A stretch of DNA of 64,000 nt from Pseudobacter ginsenosidimutans (GTDB lineage Bacteria > Bacteroidota > Bacteroidia > Chitinophagales > Chitinophagaceae). The DNA lies in the NCBI RefSeq assembly GCF_007970185.1, contig NZ_CP042431.1, positions 4,154,001-4,218,000 on the forward strand, read 5' to 3'. A program made the translations under genes and the position numbers. This document shows, piece after piece, positions 1 to 8,071 of this stretch. The number at the start of each line of letters is the position of its first letter. The first letter of the stretch is position 1. Below the pieces are notes generated by a model, which was given only the letters and a program-made list of their open reading frames with translations, was not told the origin of the DNA and did not search any database.

Positions 1-765
1 TGGTCAACAGGCCCGATCATTGCGCCTTTTGTGGGAGGTTATTTACAAACACTGTATGGGTGGCGCGCCAATTTCTGGTTCCTCGCCGTACTGGGCGCTG
101 CACTGGGTATTGCTGAATTTTTCTTCAGCGGGGAAACATTGCCGAAAAGGAATTCTTTCCAGCTCAAAAAAGTATTGGGTGTTTACAGGGAGATCCTTTC
201 GCATCTTCCCTTTGTACTGGGTGTAACATTACTCGGCCTTTCTTATGCAATGGTGATGGTCTGTAATATGACCGCGCCTTTTATCATCGAACATCATCTT
301 CAGTTCGATGCTGTGACCACGGGTTACTGTTCACTCATTCTTGGCTTTGCCTGGATGGTGGGCGGCTTTATCAGTAAGGCTGTTGTGCATCATGGATTTT
401 TCCGTAAGCTCTTCATCAATATCGGTCTGCAGGCTTTACTGATCATTGCTATGATGGTGGCGTTCCGTTATGTGGACAATATCTATGTACTGATTGCTTT
501 TGCTTTCGGAGTACATGTAGGTGCGGGCTTCACTTTCAATAATTACATGACTTTCAGCATGACCCGCTTTCCACAGAACGCAGGCGTAGCCAGTGGTCTC
601 ACCGGCGGCTTCACCTTCTTGCTGGTGTCTGCATTCAGCTATGGCATCATCAGCGTATTGCCTGCGCAGGATGGTAATCACCTGGCTATTAGCTATGGAA
701 TACTGAGTATACTGGTGATTTTGGTGGTGGCGCTGGCACGAAGACGAACTCCTGTTGTGCATTGA
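1..765 (+). CDS. MFS transporter, Bcr/CflA-like drug exporter (5' end outside window)
   Basis: The reading frame is open from base 1, so the N-terminal half lies outside the window. The first visible residues (STGPIIAPFVGGYLQ) match motif C of 12-TM drug/H+ antiporters of the Bcr/CflA type (GPxxGPxxGG), which sits in TM5. What follows is a charged cytoplasmic loop and about six hydrophobic helices ending in ILVVALARRRTP. By family knowledge it would be a proton-driven inner-membrane exporter; the substrate cannot be read from the sequence. It is followed by the independent metNIQ transcription unit with its own promoter, so no operon link is suggested. Confidence 0.85.
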   Translation, partial: WSTGPIIAPFVGGYLQTLYGWRANFWFLAVLGAALGIAEFFFSGETLPKRNSFQLKKVLGVYREILSHLPFVLGVTLLGLSYAMVMVCNMTAPFIIEHHLQFDAVTTGYCSLILGFAWMVGGFISKAVVHHGFFRKLFINIGLQALLIIAMMVAFRYVDNIYVLIAFAFGVHVGAGFTFNNYMTFSMTRFPQNAGVASGLTGGFTFLLVSAFSYGIISVLPAQDGNHLAISYGILSILVILVVALARRRTPVVH

Positions 766-798
766 TGGCATTCAAAAGGATGTTAAATCAGGAAGTAA

Positions 799-830
799 TT
801 TGGATCGATAAGAATTATACTCTACTTTTG
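799..830 (+). promoter_or_regulatory. Bacteroidota housekeeping promoter for the metNIQ leader
   Basis: TTTG at 799-802 and TACTTTTG at 823-830 match the Bacteroidota consensus TTTG-N19-21-TAnnTTTG exactly, with a 20-base spacer. Transcription would start near 837, ten bases before the leader-peptide ATG and about 195 bases before metN. Both boxes are seen directly; activity is inferred. Confidence 0.75.
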
Positions 831-846
831 CGGTGGACTAAATAAA

Positions 847-954
847 ATGATAGTGAATATCAACCTGTACAATAACAATGGCAAGCGCAGCACATCCCTG
901 TGGATGATGCCTTGTTGCATGTATACGCAAGTTATTGTACCCGGTAATGTGTAA
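847..954 (+). CDS. Met/Cys-rich leader peptide of metNIQ (35 aa)
   Basis: A 35-codon frame (ATG 847, TAA 952-954) begins right after the predicted transcription start. Its middle reads Trp-Met-Met-Pro-Cys-Cys-Met (codons 19-25, bases 901-921), so four of seven codons in the cluster are Met or Cys plus a pause-prone Pro. An intrinsic terminator follows 24 bases after its stop, and then the methionine transporter genes. This is the layout of ribosome-mediated transcription attenuation: sulfur amino-acid shortage would stall the ribosome in the cluster and favour read-through. CCCGG at 940-944, at the end of the frame, could pair with CCGGG at 998-1002 (the terminator's 3' arm) as an antiterminator. 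The pairing and regulation are inferred; the ORF, codon cluster and hairpin are visible. Confidence 0.65.
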   Translation: MIVNINLYNNNGKRSTSLWMMPCCMYTQVIVPGNV

Positions 955-978
955 GCGATATTTAAAGTTCAGCATACG

Positions 979-1010
979 ATCCCCGGTTCAATCAGATCCG
1001 GGGATTTTTT
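979..1010 (+). terminator. Intrinsic terminator in the metN leader (attenuator)
   Basis: ATCCCCGG (979-986) pairs perfectly with CCGGGGAT (998-1005) across an 11-base loop, followed by T1005-T1010. It sits between the leader-peptide stop (954) and the metN ATG (1033), downstream of the only clear promoter, so it must be conditional if metN is to be expressed. Confidence 0.8.
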
Positions 1011-1032
1011 CTTTTCACCAGAATTGTAAACG

Positions 1033-2061
1033 ATGATCGAGATAAAGCAGTTGTCAAAGACCTTCAGGCAGAAACATGCCGCCTTCAGGGCGCTCGATAA
1101 TATCAACCTGAGTATCGATGAAGGGGATATCGTTGGCATCATTGGCAGCTCAGGCGCAGGCAAGAGCACTTTGATCCGCTGCGTGAACCTGCTGGAGAAG
1201 CCGGATGAAGGACAGGTAATTTTCCGGGGGACCGATCTCACCAAACTCAACAGCAGGGCCCTGGCATCCCACCGGAAAAAGATCGGCATGATCTTCCAGC
1301 ATTTCAATCTGCTTTCTTCCCGTACAGTTTTCGATAATGTGGCCCTTCCGCTGGAACTGGATCATGTGAGCGCTGCCGAAATAGAAAAAAAAGTAACGGA
1401 ACTTTTGAAGATAGTGGGCCTGGAAGATAAGGCAGCAGCCTATCCCAACAGTCTTTCAGGAGGCCAGAAACAAAGAGTGGCCATTGCCCGTGCACTCGCC
1501 AATGATCCCTGGTTGCTGCTTTGCGACGAAGCCACCAGCGCACTCGATCCCGCTACCACACAATCCATCCTTCAACTTTTACGCGATATCAATCAAAGAC
1601 TGAAGATCACTATCCTGCTCATCACGCATGAGATGGATGTGGTGAAAGCCATTTGTAATCATGTTGCTGTGATAGATCATGGCAAACTGGTTGCGAAAGG
1701 AACCCTTCAGCAATTACTTAATGAAAATACGAATCCGATTATCCAACAATTTATCAATACAAAAGTCATGACAGTGCCGCAGGAATTACACCAGCAATTG
1801 AGACAGGAATACGCAGAGGGTTTATCCCCATTGATAGAGCTGGAGCTCGCAGGGAATATCTCTTTCGATGAATTGATAGATACCGTTTACAATCAGTTCA
1901 AGATCCCTTACAAACTGATCAAAGCCGATATTGAATATTTAGGTAAAGCCAGTTTTGGGAAATTATTGCTGCACCTCAAGGGAACCGTGGCGGACAATGA
2001 AAAAGCAGTGCAGTATTTCAATAAACGAAAAATCAAAAATGCAATAAAAGGATATGCATGA
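1033..2061 (+). CDS. metN: Methionine ABC importer, ATP-binding protein
   Basis: MetN energises uptake of methionine (D- and L-forms in characterised systems) by the MetNIQ importer on the cytoplasmic face. Walker A GSSGAGKST is at residues 38-46, the Q-loop region IFQHFNLL at 88-95, the ABC signature LSGGQ at 141-145, and Walker B LLLCDE at 161-166 with the D-loop SALD after it. Residues from about 262 to 338 form the C-terminal NIL domain, which in E. coli MetN binds methionine and inhibits transport. At 342 aa it has the length of a full MetN. The gene overlaps metI by 8 bases, indicating translational coupling. It is the first structural gene after the attenuator at 847-1010, so sulfur amino-acid control is expected. 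Confidence 0.95.
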   Translation: MIEIKQLSKTFRQKHAAFRALDNINLSIDEGDIVGIIGSSGAGKSTLIRCVNLLEKPDEGQVIFRGTDLTKLNSRALASHRKKIGMIFQHFNLLSSRTVFDNVALPLELDHVSAAEIEKKVTELLKIVGLEDKAAAYPNSLSGGQKQRVAIARALANDPWLLLCDEATSALDPATTQSILQLLRDINQRLKITILLITHEMDVVKAICNHVAVIDHGKLVAKGTLQQLLNENTNPIIQQFINTKVMTVPQELHQQLRQEYAEGLSPLIELELAGNISFDELIDTVYNQFKIPYKLIKADIEYLGKASFGKLLLHLKGTVADNEKAVQYFNKRKIKNAIKGYA

Positions 2062-2707
2062 TTCCACTGTTCCATTATTGTTGAAAGGATTGTGGGAGAC
2101 GGTCTTCATGACCTTCACTTCCGGTTTCTTTGGTTTTTTGCTGGGGCTGCCTGCGGGCATTGTGCTCTTTCTCACCAGGAAGGGGCAGTTGCTGGAACAT
2201 ACAGGATGGCACGGGATATTGTCAGCATTGATCAATGTGTTCCGCTCCATTCCCTTCATCATCCTCATCGTTTGGATGATCCCTTTCACGCGCATGATTG
2301 TTGGGACGTCCATTGGCGTTAGTGCCGCGTTGGTGCCCCTGAGTATCGGAGCAGCGCCCTTTATTGCGAGGCTGGTGGAGAACAGTCTCCTGGAAGTACC
2401 GCATGGGCTGATCGAAACCGCCAGGGCTATGGGAGCAAGTCCGTTGCAGATCGTAACCAAAGTGTTGTTGCCTGAAGCGTTGCCTTCCCTGATCAACAAT
2501 GCCACCATCACGCTGATCACCCTGGTGGGATATTCTGCCATGGGGGGCGCAGTAGGCGCGGGCGGACTGGGACAGATCGGTTACCAGTATGGATATATCG
2601 GATACGATGCATTTATAATGAACACTGTACTGTTGTTGCTGGTAGCATTGGTTTTTGCTATCCAGTTTGCGGGCGACAGGCTTTCTAAAAAATTCAATCA
2701 CAGATAA
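2054..2707 (+). CDS. metI: Methionine ABC importer, permease
   Basis: This is an inner-membrane permease of 217 aa with five hydrophobic segments (roughly residues 18-40, 57-78, 86-106, 145-168, 187-208), the size and topology of MetI. The cytoplasmic EAA coupling loop is clear at 121-144 (ETARAMGASPLQ and following residues), where MetN docks. The start ATG at 2054 lies inside the end of metN, and metQ begins 2 bases after this stop, so the three genes form one operon. The MetNIQ assignment is very secure because all three partners are adjacent in canonical order. Confidence 0.95.
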   Translation: MHDSTVPLLLKGLWETVFMTFTSGFFGFLLGLPAGIVLFLTRKGQLLEHTGWHGILSALINVFRSIPFIILIVWMIPFTRMIVGTSIGVSAALVPLSIGAAPFIARLVENSLLEVPHGLIETARAMGASPLQIVTKVLLPEALPSLINNATITLITLVGYSAMGGAVGAGGLGQIGYQYGYIGYDAFIMNTVLLLLVALVFAIQFAGDRLSKKFNHR

Positions 2708-2709
2708 AC

Positions 2710-3519
2710 ATGAACACATTTTATTCGGTTATTGTTATAGCTGCATCCGGGCTGCTCTCGGCCTGTGGTGGCGCAGCTTCCAAAAATGATCCTCATCATA
2801 TCAAAGTAGGGATCACTTCCGGCCCTGAGCGCGAGATTGCTGAGGCAGCCAAAAAGGAAGCAAAGGAAAAATACAATCTCGATGTGGAGCTGGTAACCTT
2901 CAATGACTATGTGGTTCCCAATGAAGCGCTGAACCAGGGCGATATAGATGTGAACGCTTTCCAGCACGTTCCTTACCTGGAAGCACAGTCGAAGCAAAGA
3001 GGGTATAAGCTGGCAGTGGCAGGCAATACCTTTGTATACCCGATTGTAGCGTATTCCAAAAAAATAAAGAGCGCGGCTGAATTGCAGGAAGGAAATACCA
3101 TCGCCATTCCGAATGACCCCACCAATGGCGGGCGTGCATTATTACTATTGCAGAAAAATGGAATACTGAAATTGCGCGAAGGTGTTGGCCTGCTTCCGAA
3201 AGTGATCGATATAACGGAGAACCCGAAGCAGCTGAAGATAGTGGAGATCGAAGCGCCGCAATTACCCCGCGTTCTGGACGACAGCCAGGTGACCATTGCC
3301 ATCATCAACAACAATTTTGCTGCACAGGCGGGACTGGATGCTGCCACGCTCGGCATTCTCCAGGAGGAGGGTACATCACCTTACGTGAACGTGATCGCCT
3401 CGAGAGAAGATAATAAAGACCAGGAGAAAGTAAAGAATTTCGTGAAAGCCTACCAGTCTGATGCTGTGGTGAAAGCTGCTGAGAAAGTCTTCAGGGGTGG
3501 GGCGATAAAGGGCTGGTAA
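2710..3519 (+). CDS. metQ: Methionine-binding lipoprotein
   Basis: This is the substrate-binding component of the importer (NlpA/MetQ family, 269 aa). The N-terminal signal ends in a lipobox LLSAC with acylated Cys19, so it is anchored as a lipoprotein. Family hallmarks include IKVGITSGPEREIAE near residues 30-44, NEALNQGDIDVNAFQH and YPIVAYS. It ends with a conserved stretch of Lys-rich helices (KVKNFVKAYQS). No terminator directly follows; the first strong plus-strand terminator is 280 bases downstream (3800-3859). Confidence 0.94.
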   Translation: MNTFYSVIVIAASGLLSACGGAASKNDPHHIKVGITSGPEREIAEAAKKEAKEKYNLDVELVTFNDYVVPNEALNQGDIDVNAFQHVPYLEAQSKQRGYKLAVAGNTFVYPIVAYSKKIKSAAELQEGNTIAIPNDPTNGGRALLLLQKNGILKLREGVGLLPKVIDITENPKQLKIVEIEAPQLPRVLDDSQVTIAIINNNFAAQAGLDAATLGILQEEGTSPYVNVIASREDNKDQEKVKNFVKAYQSDAVVKAAEKVFRGGAIKGW

Positions 3520-3548
3520 ACAGGGGGAACAAATTAAGGAAGATCGAT

Positions 3549-3791
3549 TTAGAAAGAACAAAGCTTTTGATAAACTGAATATATGGCAACCCCCAAAACA
3601 AGCGAATAGACCAATGTCATTTCCAGTTTATCAGGACCATTCTGAATAAATTTGAGTTTGGAAAGCCAATTGAATCTAAAATGTAAGTAAAGTAATCGCA
3701 TTCCGGTAACTACAATTGTAACAAGAAGAAAAAAGGTAGTAAAATATTGGATTATTGTTCTTATCATAATTGCATTTAACTCCCGTAGCAT
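3549..3791 (-). CDS. Small two-TM membrane protein, unknown
   Basis: An 80-aa (or 72-aa) frame on the opposite strand to metQ, AT-rich compared with it. It shows two hydrophobic segments, FTTFFLLVTIVVTGMRLLYL and MTLVYSLVLGVAIYSVYQ, separated by a basic/polar loop. The alternative ATG at 3767 is preceded by GGGAG (3784-3780), which may mark the real start. I recognise no family. A plus-strand terminator lies just upstream of it, so a metQ read-through transcript would run antisense to this gene. It could be a real small membrane protein or chance; the hydrophobic pattern favours a real gene. Confidence 0.45.
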   Translation of the reverse strand: MLRELNAIMIRTIIQYFTTFFLLVTIVVTGMRLLYLHFRFNWLSKLKFIQNGPDKLEMTLVYSLVLGVAIYSVYQKLCSF

Positions 3792-3799
3792 TTATAATT

Positions 3800-3859
3800 G
3801 CTGAAAGCACCATACAACAGGTTTGAATGATCCTGCTGTATGGTGTTCTCGGCTTTTTT
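3800..3859 (+). terminator. Long intrinsic terminator
   Basis: A long hairpin pairs 3800-3821 with 3832-3853: GCTG...CACCATACA and CAGG match CCTG, TGTATGGTG...CGGC with few mismatches and a 10-base loop. It is followed by T3854-T3859. The T-tract is only on the plus strand. It probably ends the metNIQ transcript after a 280-base 3' tail. Confidence 0.7.
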
Positions 3860-3909
3860 ATTCTGTTTTATTGTGGTTGACCGGATAATAATGGTGATGA
3901 GTATACAAA

Positions 3910-4767
3910 TTAATTTGTATCAAGGTCGGATTGAAAGTAGTTTACGATCATAGCTGTTCCGGAATAGGATGGATCGCCATTATTGTTTATTACAGTTCCG
4001 ATTACTTCATAGGCTTCTGAAGTGTTCAATCCATAGTTTGTATTTAAAAAACTAAGGAGCTTAAAATGATGTATTTCGTCAAAAGTTTCAATTCCTATAA
4101 AGAATTCAATAGGGATAGCATTGATGTCCAATTGAGTCCCGGGCACAGGTGGGGGCAATTCTTCAGTCCTGTCTATTGGATCAACATCCCACCAGTGTAA
4201 ACATGCACCAACTTCATATACCATAATACCTACACCTATTACGGTTGCCACGCGCTTACCCATTAATTTTAATGCATCTATTACCGTGCCTGCATTGTAA
4301 GAACCGGTAGCAATAGATTTCCATATATTTCTGGCTTGTGTAACACCAATGAAAGTTGAGACCGCCGTCATAAAGCAAGTCAAGTCGGTGGATGTAGGAT
4401 TACTGACATACTTGCTATTTAATTCTTCAATCAGGCCAAAAATTATAATTCTGTAATCATCGTTATCAAATTCTTGCTGTAAATCTATATTATAAGTTGT
4501 TATATAGTAATTAGCAATGTTATTTGACATTTCCTGTAAAGCAGATTCGCTACCCGAAACATCATGAGTATTAATGGCATCTGCGAGATCTGTACCAGTT
4601 GAATGATCATCGTCTATAACACTTATCAGGCTAAAGGGTTCTTCGCCATCGCCTGGCTCAAGCGATGCCTTAGCATCGGACTGTACTTTTTTTGTAGTGC
4701 CGGGAGATTCATTGGATTTTGAGCAGGCAAAAACCAATAATACAAGCAAGTAAAACAGCTTCTTCAT
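3910..4767 (-). CDS. Orphan lipoprotein, unknown function
   Basis: A 285-aa secreted lipoprotein: MKKLFYLLVLLVFAC gives a lipobox with Cys15, followed by a Ser/Lys/Gly-rich tether (SKSNESPGTTKK). The middle (about residues 125-190) contains a Cys, a hydrophobic helix and a Gly-rich hydrophobic stretch (VATVIGVGIMVYEVGACLHWWD), which is unusual for a soluble lipoprotein and could be membrane-active or buried. The C-terminal part is acidic and Thr/Asn-rich. The gene is AT-rich compared with metNIQ, stands alone, and no family is recognised. AT-richness and isolation suggest horizontal acquisition. Confidence 0.6.
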   Translation of the reverse strand: MKKLFYLLVLLVFACSKSNESPGTTKKVQSDAKASLEPGDGEEPFSLISVIDDDHSTGTDLADAINTHDVSGSESALQEMSNNIANYYITTYNIDLQQEFDNDDYRIIIFGLIEELNSKYVSNPTSTDLTCFMTAVSTFIGVTQARNIWKSIATGSYNAGTVIDALKLMGKRVATVIGVGIMVYEVGACLHWWDVDPIDRTEELPPPVPGTQLDINAIPIEFFIGIETFDEIHHFKLLSFLNTNYGLNTSEAYEVIGTVINNNGDPSYSGTAMIVNYFQSDLDTN

Positions 4768-5146
4768 ATTAGATAGATTTGGTTGAATTGATCTTAGCGA
4801 GTGGGCTGTACTCTTGTGTTCATTTGAAGATAAAACGAATGTTCAACTATTGCTAACAGTTATTGATTTATTATTCGAAATACCCAAAGGCCTTAGTTCC
4901 TTAAAAGCTCATGGACAATCACTCATAGTGTGAAACATAAACATATGAAATAGCTATCACTGATATTTTGAGGCATACAGAGCGCGTATGGTATCCGCAA
5001 CAAAGTGGAGTCTGATTGTAACAGGATTATGCCTTCTCTATTCACATTTCTTTAAATAAACGATAGGTTTTCTTTAGTAAACTTCATTCCCGTTTTCAGT
5101 CAAAGATGTAAATGTGCTCATTCAATAACTGAAAAAACTGAAGCAT
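4768..5146. other. Intergenic region, no gene recognised
   Basis: This is about 380 AT-rich bases between the divergent starts of the 285-aa lipoprotein and a 59-aa membrane protein. I find no full TTTG/TAnnTTTG promoter, tRNA or strong hairpin in either direction. It presumably holds the two divergent promoters in a degenerate form. Confidence 0.5.
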
Positions 5147-5326
5147 ATGAAAACGTTTATCTCCTTTATAACATTTATACTCATAGTAGCAGTTGGTATC
5201 GCAAGTTTTATTCTTTTTCGTCAAAGTGATTACGTACTGTCAGCCTTGCTGACCGTAGCAGGATTCCTGTCGCTCAATGGCTGGGTTTACTTCCTGCATT
5301 CAGAAAAGAAAGCTGCCCTGCAATAG
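5147..5326 (+). CDS. Small two-TM membrane protein (59 aa), unknown
   Basis: ATG 5147 opens a 59-codon frame ending in TAG at 5324-5326. Residues 4-24 (FISFITFILIVAVGIASFILF) and 30-51 (VLSALLTVAGFLSLNGWVYFL) are two clean hydrophobic helices with a short polar turn RQSDY between them and a basic tail (HSEKKAALQ). A perfect intrinsic terminator lies 37 bases downstream on the same strand, which supports a real transcription unit. It resembles many small uncharacterised inner-membrane proteins; no function can be assigned. Confidence 0.6.
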   Translation: MKTFISFITFILIVAVGIASFILFRQSDYVLSALLTVAGFLSLNGWVYFLHSEKKAALQ

Positions 5327-5363
5327 GTACTCTATAAAAATGGTGATATGTGTAGAATGGATG

Positions 5364-5387
5364 ATCCCGGTACGCCGGGATTTTTTT
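5364..5387 (+). terminator. Intrinsic terminator of the 59-aa gene
   Basis: ATCCCGG (5364-5370), TACG loop, CCGGGAT (5375-5381), then seven T (5381-5387). The T-tract overlaps the end of the convergent ABC permease gene (stop 5386-5388). The minus strand has no U-tract after the stem. Confidence 0.85.
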
Positions 5388-7794
5388 ATTCTGTTTTCAA
5401 ACTTTTTACCGGGTTGGCCAGGGCTACCCGTATTGTTTGTGCAATGATCAGCAGGGCAGTTATCACCAGCAGGCTGCCGATGCAGATCAGGAATGGAAGG
5501 ACTGTGATATCTATCCTGTATGCATAACCGTTCAGCCATTTTTGCATCATCATGAAAGCGAGCGGACAGGCTACCATGCAGGCGACCAGCATCACTCCGA
5601 GGAATTCTTTCAGGAACAGGCGGATGATGCTGCTTACCGGAGAGCCCAGCACTTTACGCACTCCGATCTCCCGCGTCCTTTTCTGAACACTGAGCGAAAC
5701 CAGCCCCGTTACACCCAGCAATACAATGATCACGGACAGTACTGTGGCAGCCATGGAGGCTTTCTGTAATCGCAGCTCTGACTTGTAGAGTAACTTGAGT
5801 CTATCGTCCATGAACTGGTATTCGAATGCTGACCCCGGCATCAGTGCAGCCCATTCTTTTTCCACTGCTTCAATAGAAGTTGCCATACTTCCGGGTTTGA
5901 TCTTGAAAGAAAAGTAACGGTATACCCTGATCAGTTTCACCTGAAGAAAAGCAGCCGGTTGAATGGCCTGTTGCATGGAACCGAAATGGAAATCCTTTGT
6001 AACGCCGGCAATAGTGAACACGGATTGCCACCCTGAAAATCTTACCTGCCTGCCGATAGCATCTGCAGCCTGAGCATAGCCCAGCGCTTTTGCCTGGGAT
6101 TCATTCACCACCACTTTCTGCGGATCGGTTGCAAAACCATCGGCAGTATAGAATACGCCGGCTGCCATGGGAATATTATACGTTTGTGCATAACGTTCGT
6201 CTGTGAACAGGGTTTGAGCGGTGCTGAATGATGTAGAGTCTGCACCGGCATTGTACATATCGATGGTGCCGGAGTTTTTTCCATCAGGTACTTCGTAGGA
6301 GAGCGAGATGTTTTGTACCTGCGGCATCGATTCAAATCGTTTACGGATATTTTCCATTCTTTCCACGCCTTCAGCACTCCAGTTCCTGGGCACCTGCGCA
6401 GCAATCACGAATTCCTTATCGAACCCGAGACTGCGGCCAAAGAACAGGTTCATCTGCTGATTGATGATATAAGCCGCAATCAAAACTACGGCAGCTGTTA
6501 CGAACTGGAAACCCAGAAAGGATTTGCGCAGCAGGATATTTTCTTTGATACTGGCCAGCCTGCCTTTCACAGCGTCTGCAGATTTGAGAGATGACAAAAT
6601 GAAGGCAGGGTAGATGCCGGCCATTATGCCGATTACCAGCGTCAACAGTAATGGATATACGATAAAGTATACCGGAAAACTGCCCAGTCCTGGCAATTCG
6701 GTTCCCAGCATCGCATTGAAGAAAGGCGTGCTTATCACATACAGGAAGAAGGCCAGTAACATGGCAAAGAAAACCAGCAGGATGGATTCCACCAGGAATT
6801 GCCCGATCAGTTGTTGTTTCAGTCCTCCCATCACCTTTCTGATACCGATCTCGCGTATACGTGATGAGGAGCGGCTTACAGCCATATTGATAAAGTTGAT
6901 GATGGCCATCAGCAAAATGAAGATGGCGGTGGCCGATAATGCATAGAGCATCTTCCTGATCAGTCCGTCATTGGCAGACAGATAGTATTCTTTGAGTGAT
7001 ACCACATACGGTTGCAGGTTCTCTGCCGCAAAAGCCGGTGCATGTGCCCTGACCAGTTGCAGCATGGCCCTGTCTACTTCTGCTGCCTGAACGCCGGGTT
7101 GCAATTCCCAATAACCTACGAGATAAAATTTGTCCCATCCTTCCACCTGCCTGTTGAGATAGCCGGCGGCGGCAAAGGGCAGGAAGATTCCATTGGCATT
7201 GTCTTCATTCACGGTGATCACGGAATTGGCAGGTTGATCATCCATTACAGCCGTGATCATGAAATCATGTTTTGAACCGGAGAAGTTCTCGATGCTGATC
7301 GTTTCTCCCACCACATCGGTTCTGCCGAAATATTTTTTGGCTTTTTCTGCCGTGATCACAGCCGAGAAAGGATCGGTGAGTGCGGTAGTGGCATCCCCAT
7401 GCAGGAGTTTGAATCCGTAGGTGGAGAGAAAGCTGTTGTCGCCCACCTGCAAACCTTCGCGGAAAACCTTACCTCTTTTGGATACATTGGTGGTAACGCC
7501 ATCCCAGTGATAATAATTGGCTACGAGATGAGGGTATTCGCGCTTAAGCGCCTCCGGTAGTTTTTCGATGGTGGTCAGTTCCTGGCCCATGCCGGGATTC
7601 TTCCATTTGCTCTGGATGATATATTGCCTGTCGGCATTTTTCAGGTGTGCGTTCACCTGCAACTGGCTCCATACGAATGCGGCTACCAGCAGTGTGAAGG
7701 CAATGCCTGCTGAAAGGCCCAGCACATTGATGGTGGAATAAAAACGATTCTTGATAATATTACGCCAGGCGATGATGAAATAGTTTCTCAGCAT
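5386..7794 (-). CDS. ABC transporter permease, MacB/FtsX type (orphan)
   Basis: An 802-aa inner-membrane permease of the double-FtsX type common in Bacteroidota. It starts MLRNYFIIAWRNIIKNRFYSTINVLGL, the family's N-terminal amphipathic signature, then TM1. A MacB-like periplasmic domain follows (about residues 50-270), a three-helix FtsX block containing SRIREIGIRKVMGG (about 285-400), a second periplasmic domain, and a second FtsX block containing RTREIGVRKVLGSPVSSII (about 680-795). By homology such permeases move lipoproteins, peptides or lipids or act in mechanotransmission. No ATPase is adjacent, so its partner must be encoded elsewhere. It is monocistronic and divergent from the kelch/SARP regulator. 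Confidence 0.9.
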   Translation of the reverse strand: MLRNYFIIAWRNIIKNRFYSTINVLGLSAGIAFTLLVAAFVWSQLQVNAHLKNADRQYIIQSKWKNPGMGQELTTIEKLPEALKREYPHLVANYYHWDGVTTNVSKRGKVFREGLQVGDNSFLSTYGFKLLHGDATTALTDPFSAVITAEKAKKYFGRTDVVGETISIENFSGSKHDFMITAVMDDQPANSVITVNEDNANGIFLPFAAAGYLNRQVEGWDKFYLVGYWELQPGVQAAEVDRAMLQLVRAHAPAFAAENLQPYVVSLKEYYLSANDGLIRKMLYALSATAIFILLMAIINFINMAVSRSSSRIREIGIRKVMGGLKQQLIGQFLVESILLVFFAMLLAFFLYVISTPFFNAMLGTELPGLGSFPVYFIVYPLLLTLVIGIMAGIYPAFILSSLKSADAVKGRLASIKENILLRKSFLGFQFVTAAVVLIAAYIINQQMNLFFGRSLGFDKEFVIAAQVPRNWSAEGVERMENIRKRFESMPQVQNISLSYEVPDGKNSGTIDMYNAGADSTSFSTAQTLFTDERYAQTYNIPMAAGVFYTADGFATDPQKVVVNESQAKALGYAQAADAIGRQVRFSGWQSVFTIAGVTKDFHFGSMQQAIQPAAFLQVKLIRVYRYFSFKIKPGSMATSIEAVEKEWAALMPGSAFEYQFMDDRLKLLYKSELRLQKASMAATVLSVIIVLLGVTGLVSLSVQKRTREIGVRKVLGSPVSSIIRLFLKEFLGVMLVACMVACPLAFMMMQKWLNGYAYRIDITVLPFLICIGSLLVITALLIIAQTIRVALANPVKSLKTE

Positions 7795-7989
7795 GGTGAA
7801 CTGTTGTTTAGAGCGGATTTAGTGGGAGCAAACCCAGTGCCATGCTCTTTATCTATTGAAAATAAGGAAGATAGAAAGATGTGATGCCATGCTTGTGTTC
7901 GCTTTCGGTACAATGTATTGTTTTGATTCCGGAACAAGTTTGCGCTATATTTCGCTAATACCTGCTTCAAATTAAGCATCTTTGAGCCA

Positions 7990-7997
7990 TATTTTTG
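7990..7997 (+). promoter_or_regulatory. Possible -7 promoter box for the kelch/SARP regulator
   Basis: TATTTTTG matches TAnnTTTG, but no TTTG is found 19-21 bases upstream. The implied start near 8004 is 14 bases before ATG 8018 and 68 before ATG 8072, both usable starts of the next gene. Confidence 0.35.
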
Positions 7998-8071
7998 CGC
8001 CAAAATTATTCGCAGGTATGCTTTATGTGAAGCCTGGTCATCTGCCTCTGACCCTGTCCGGTTTGTTCACT

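Noticed and set aside
847-1032. SAM riboswitch in the metN leader
   Set aside because: No SAM-I or SAM-II core sequence could be recognised; the region contains a translated-looking Met/Cys ORF and one terminator.
7982-8071. TTG start at 7982 for the kelch sensor
   Set aside because: It would begin upstream of the -7 box region and put 30 residues before the signal peptide.
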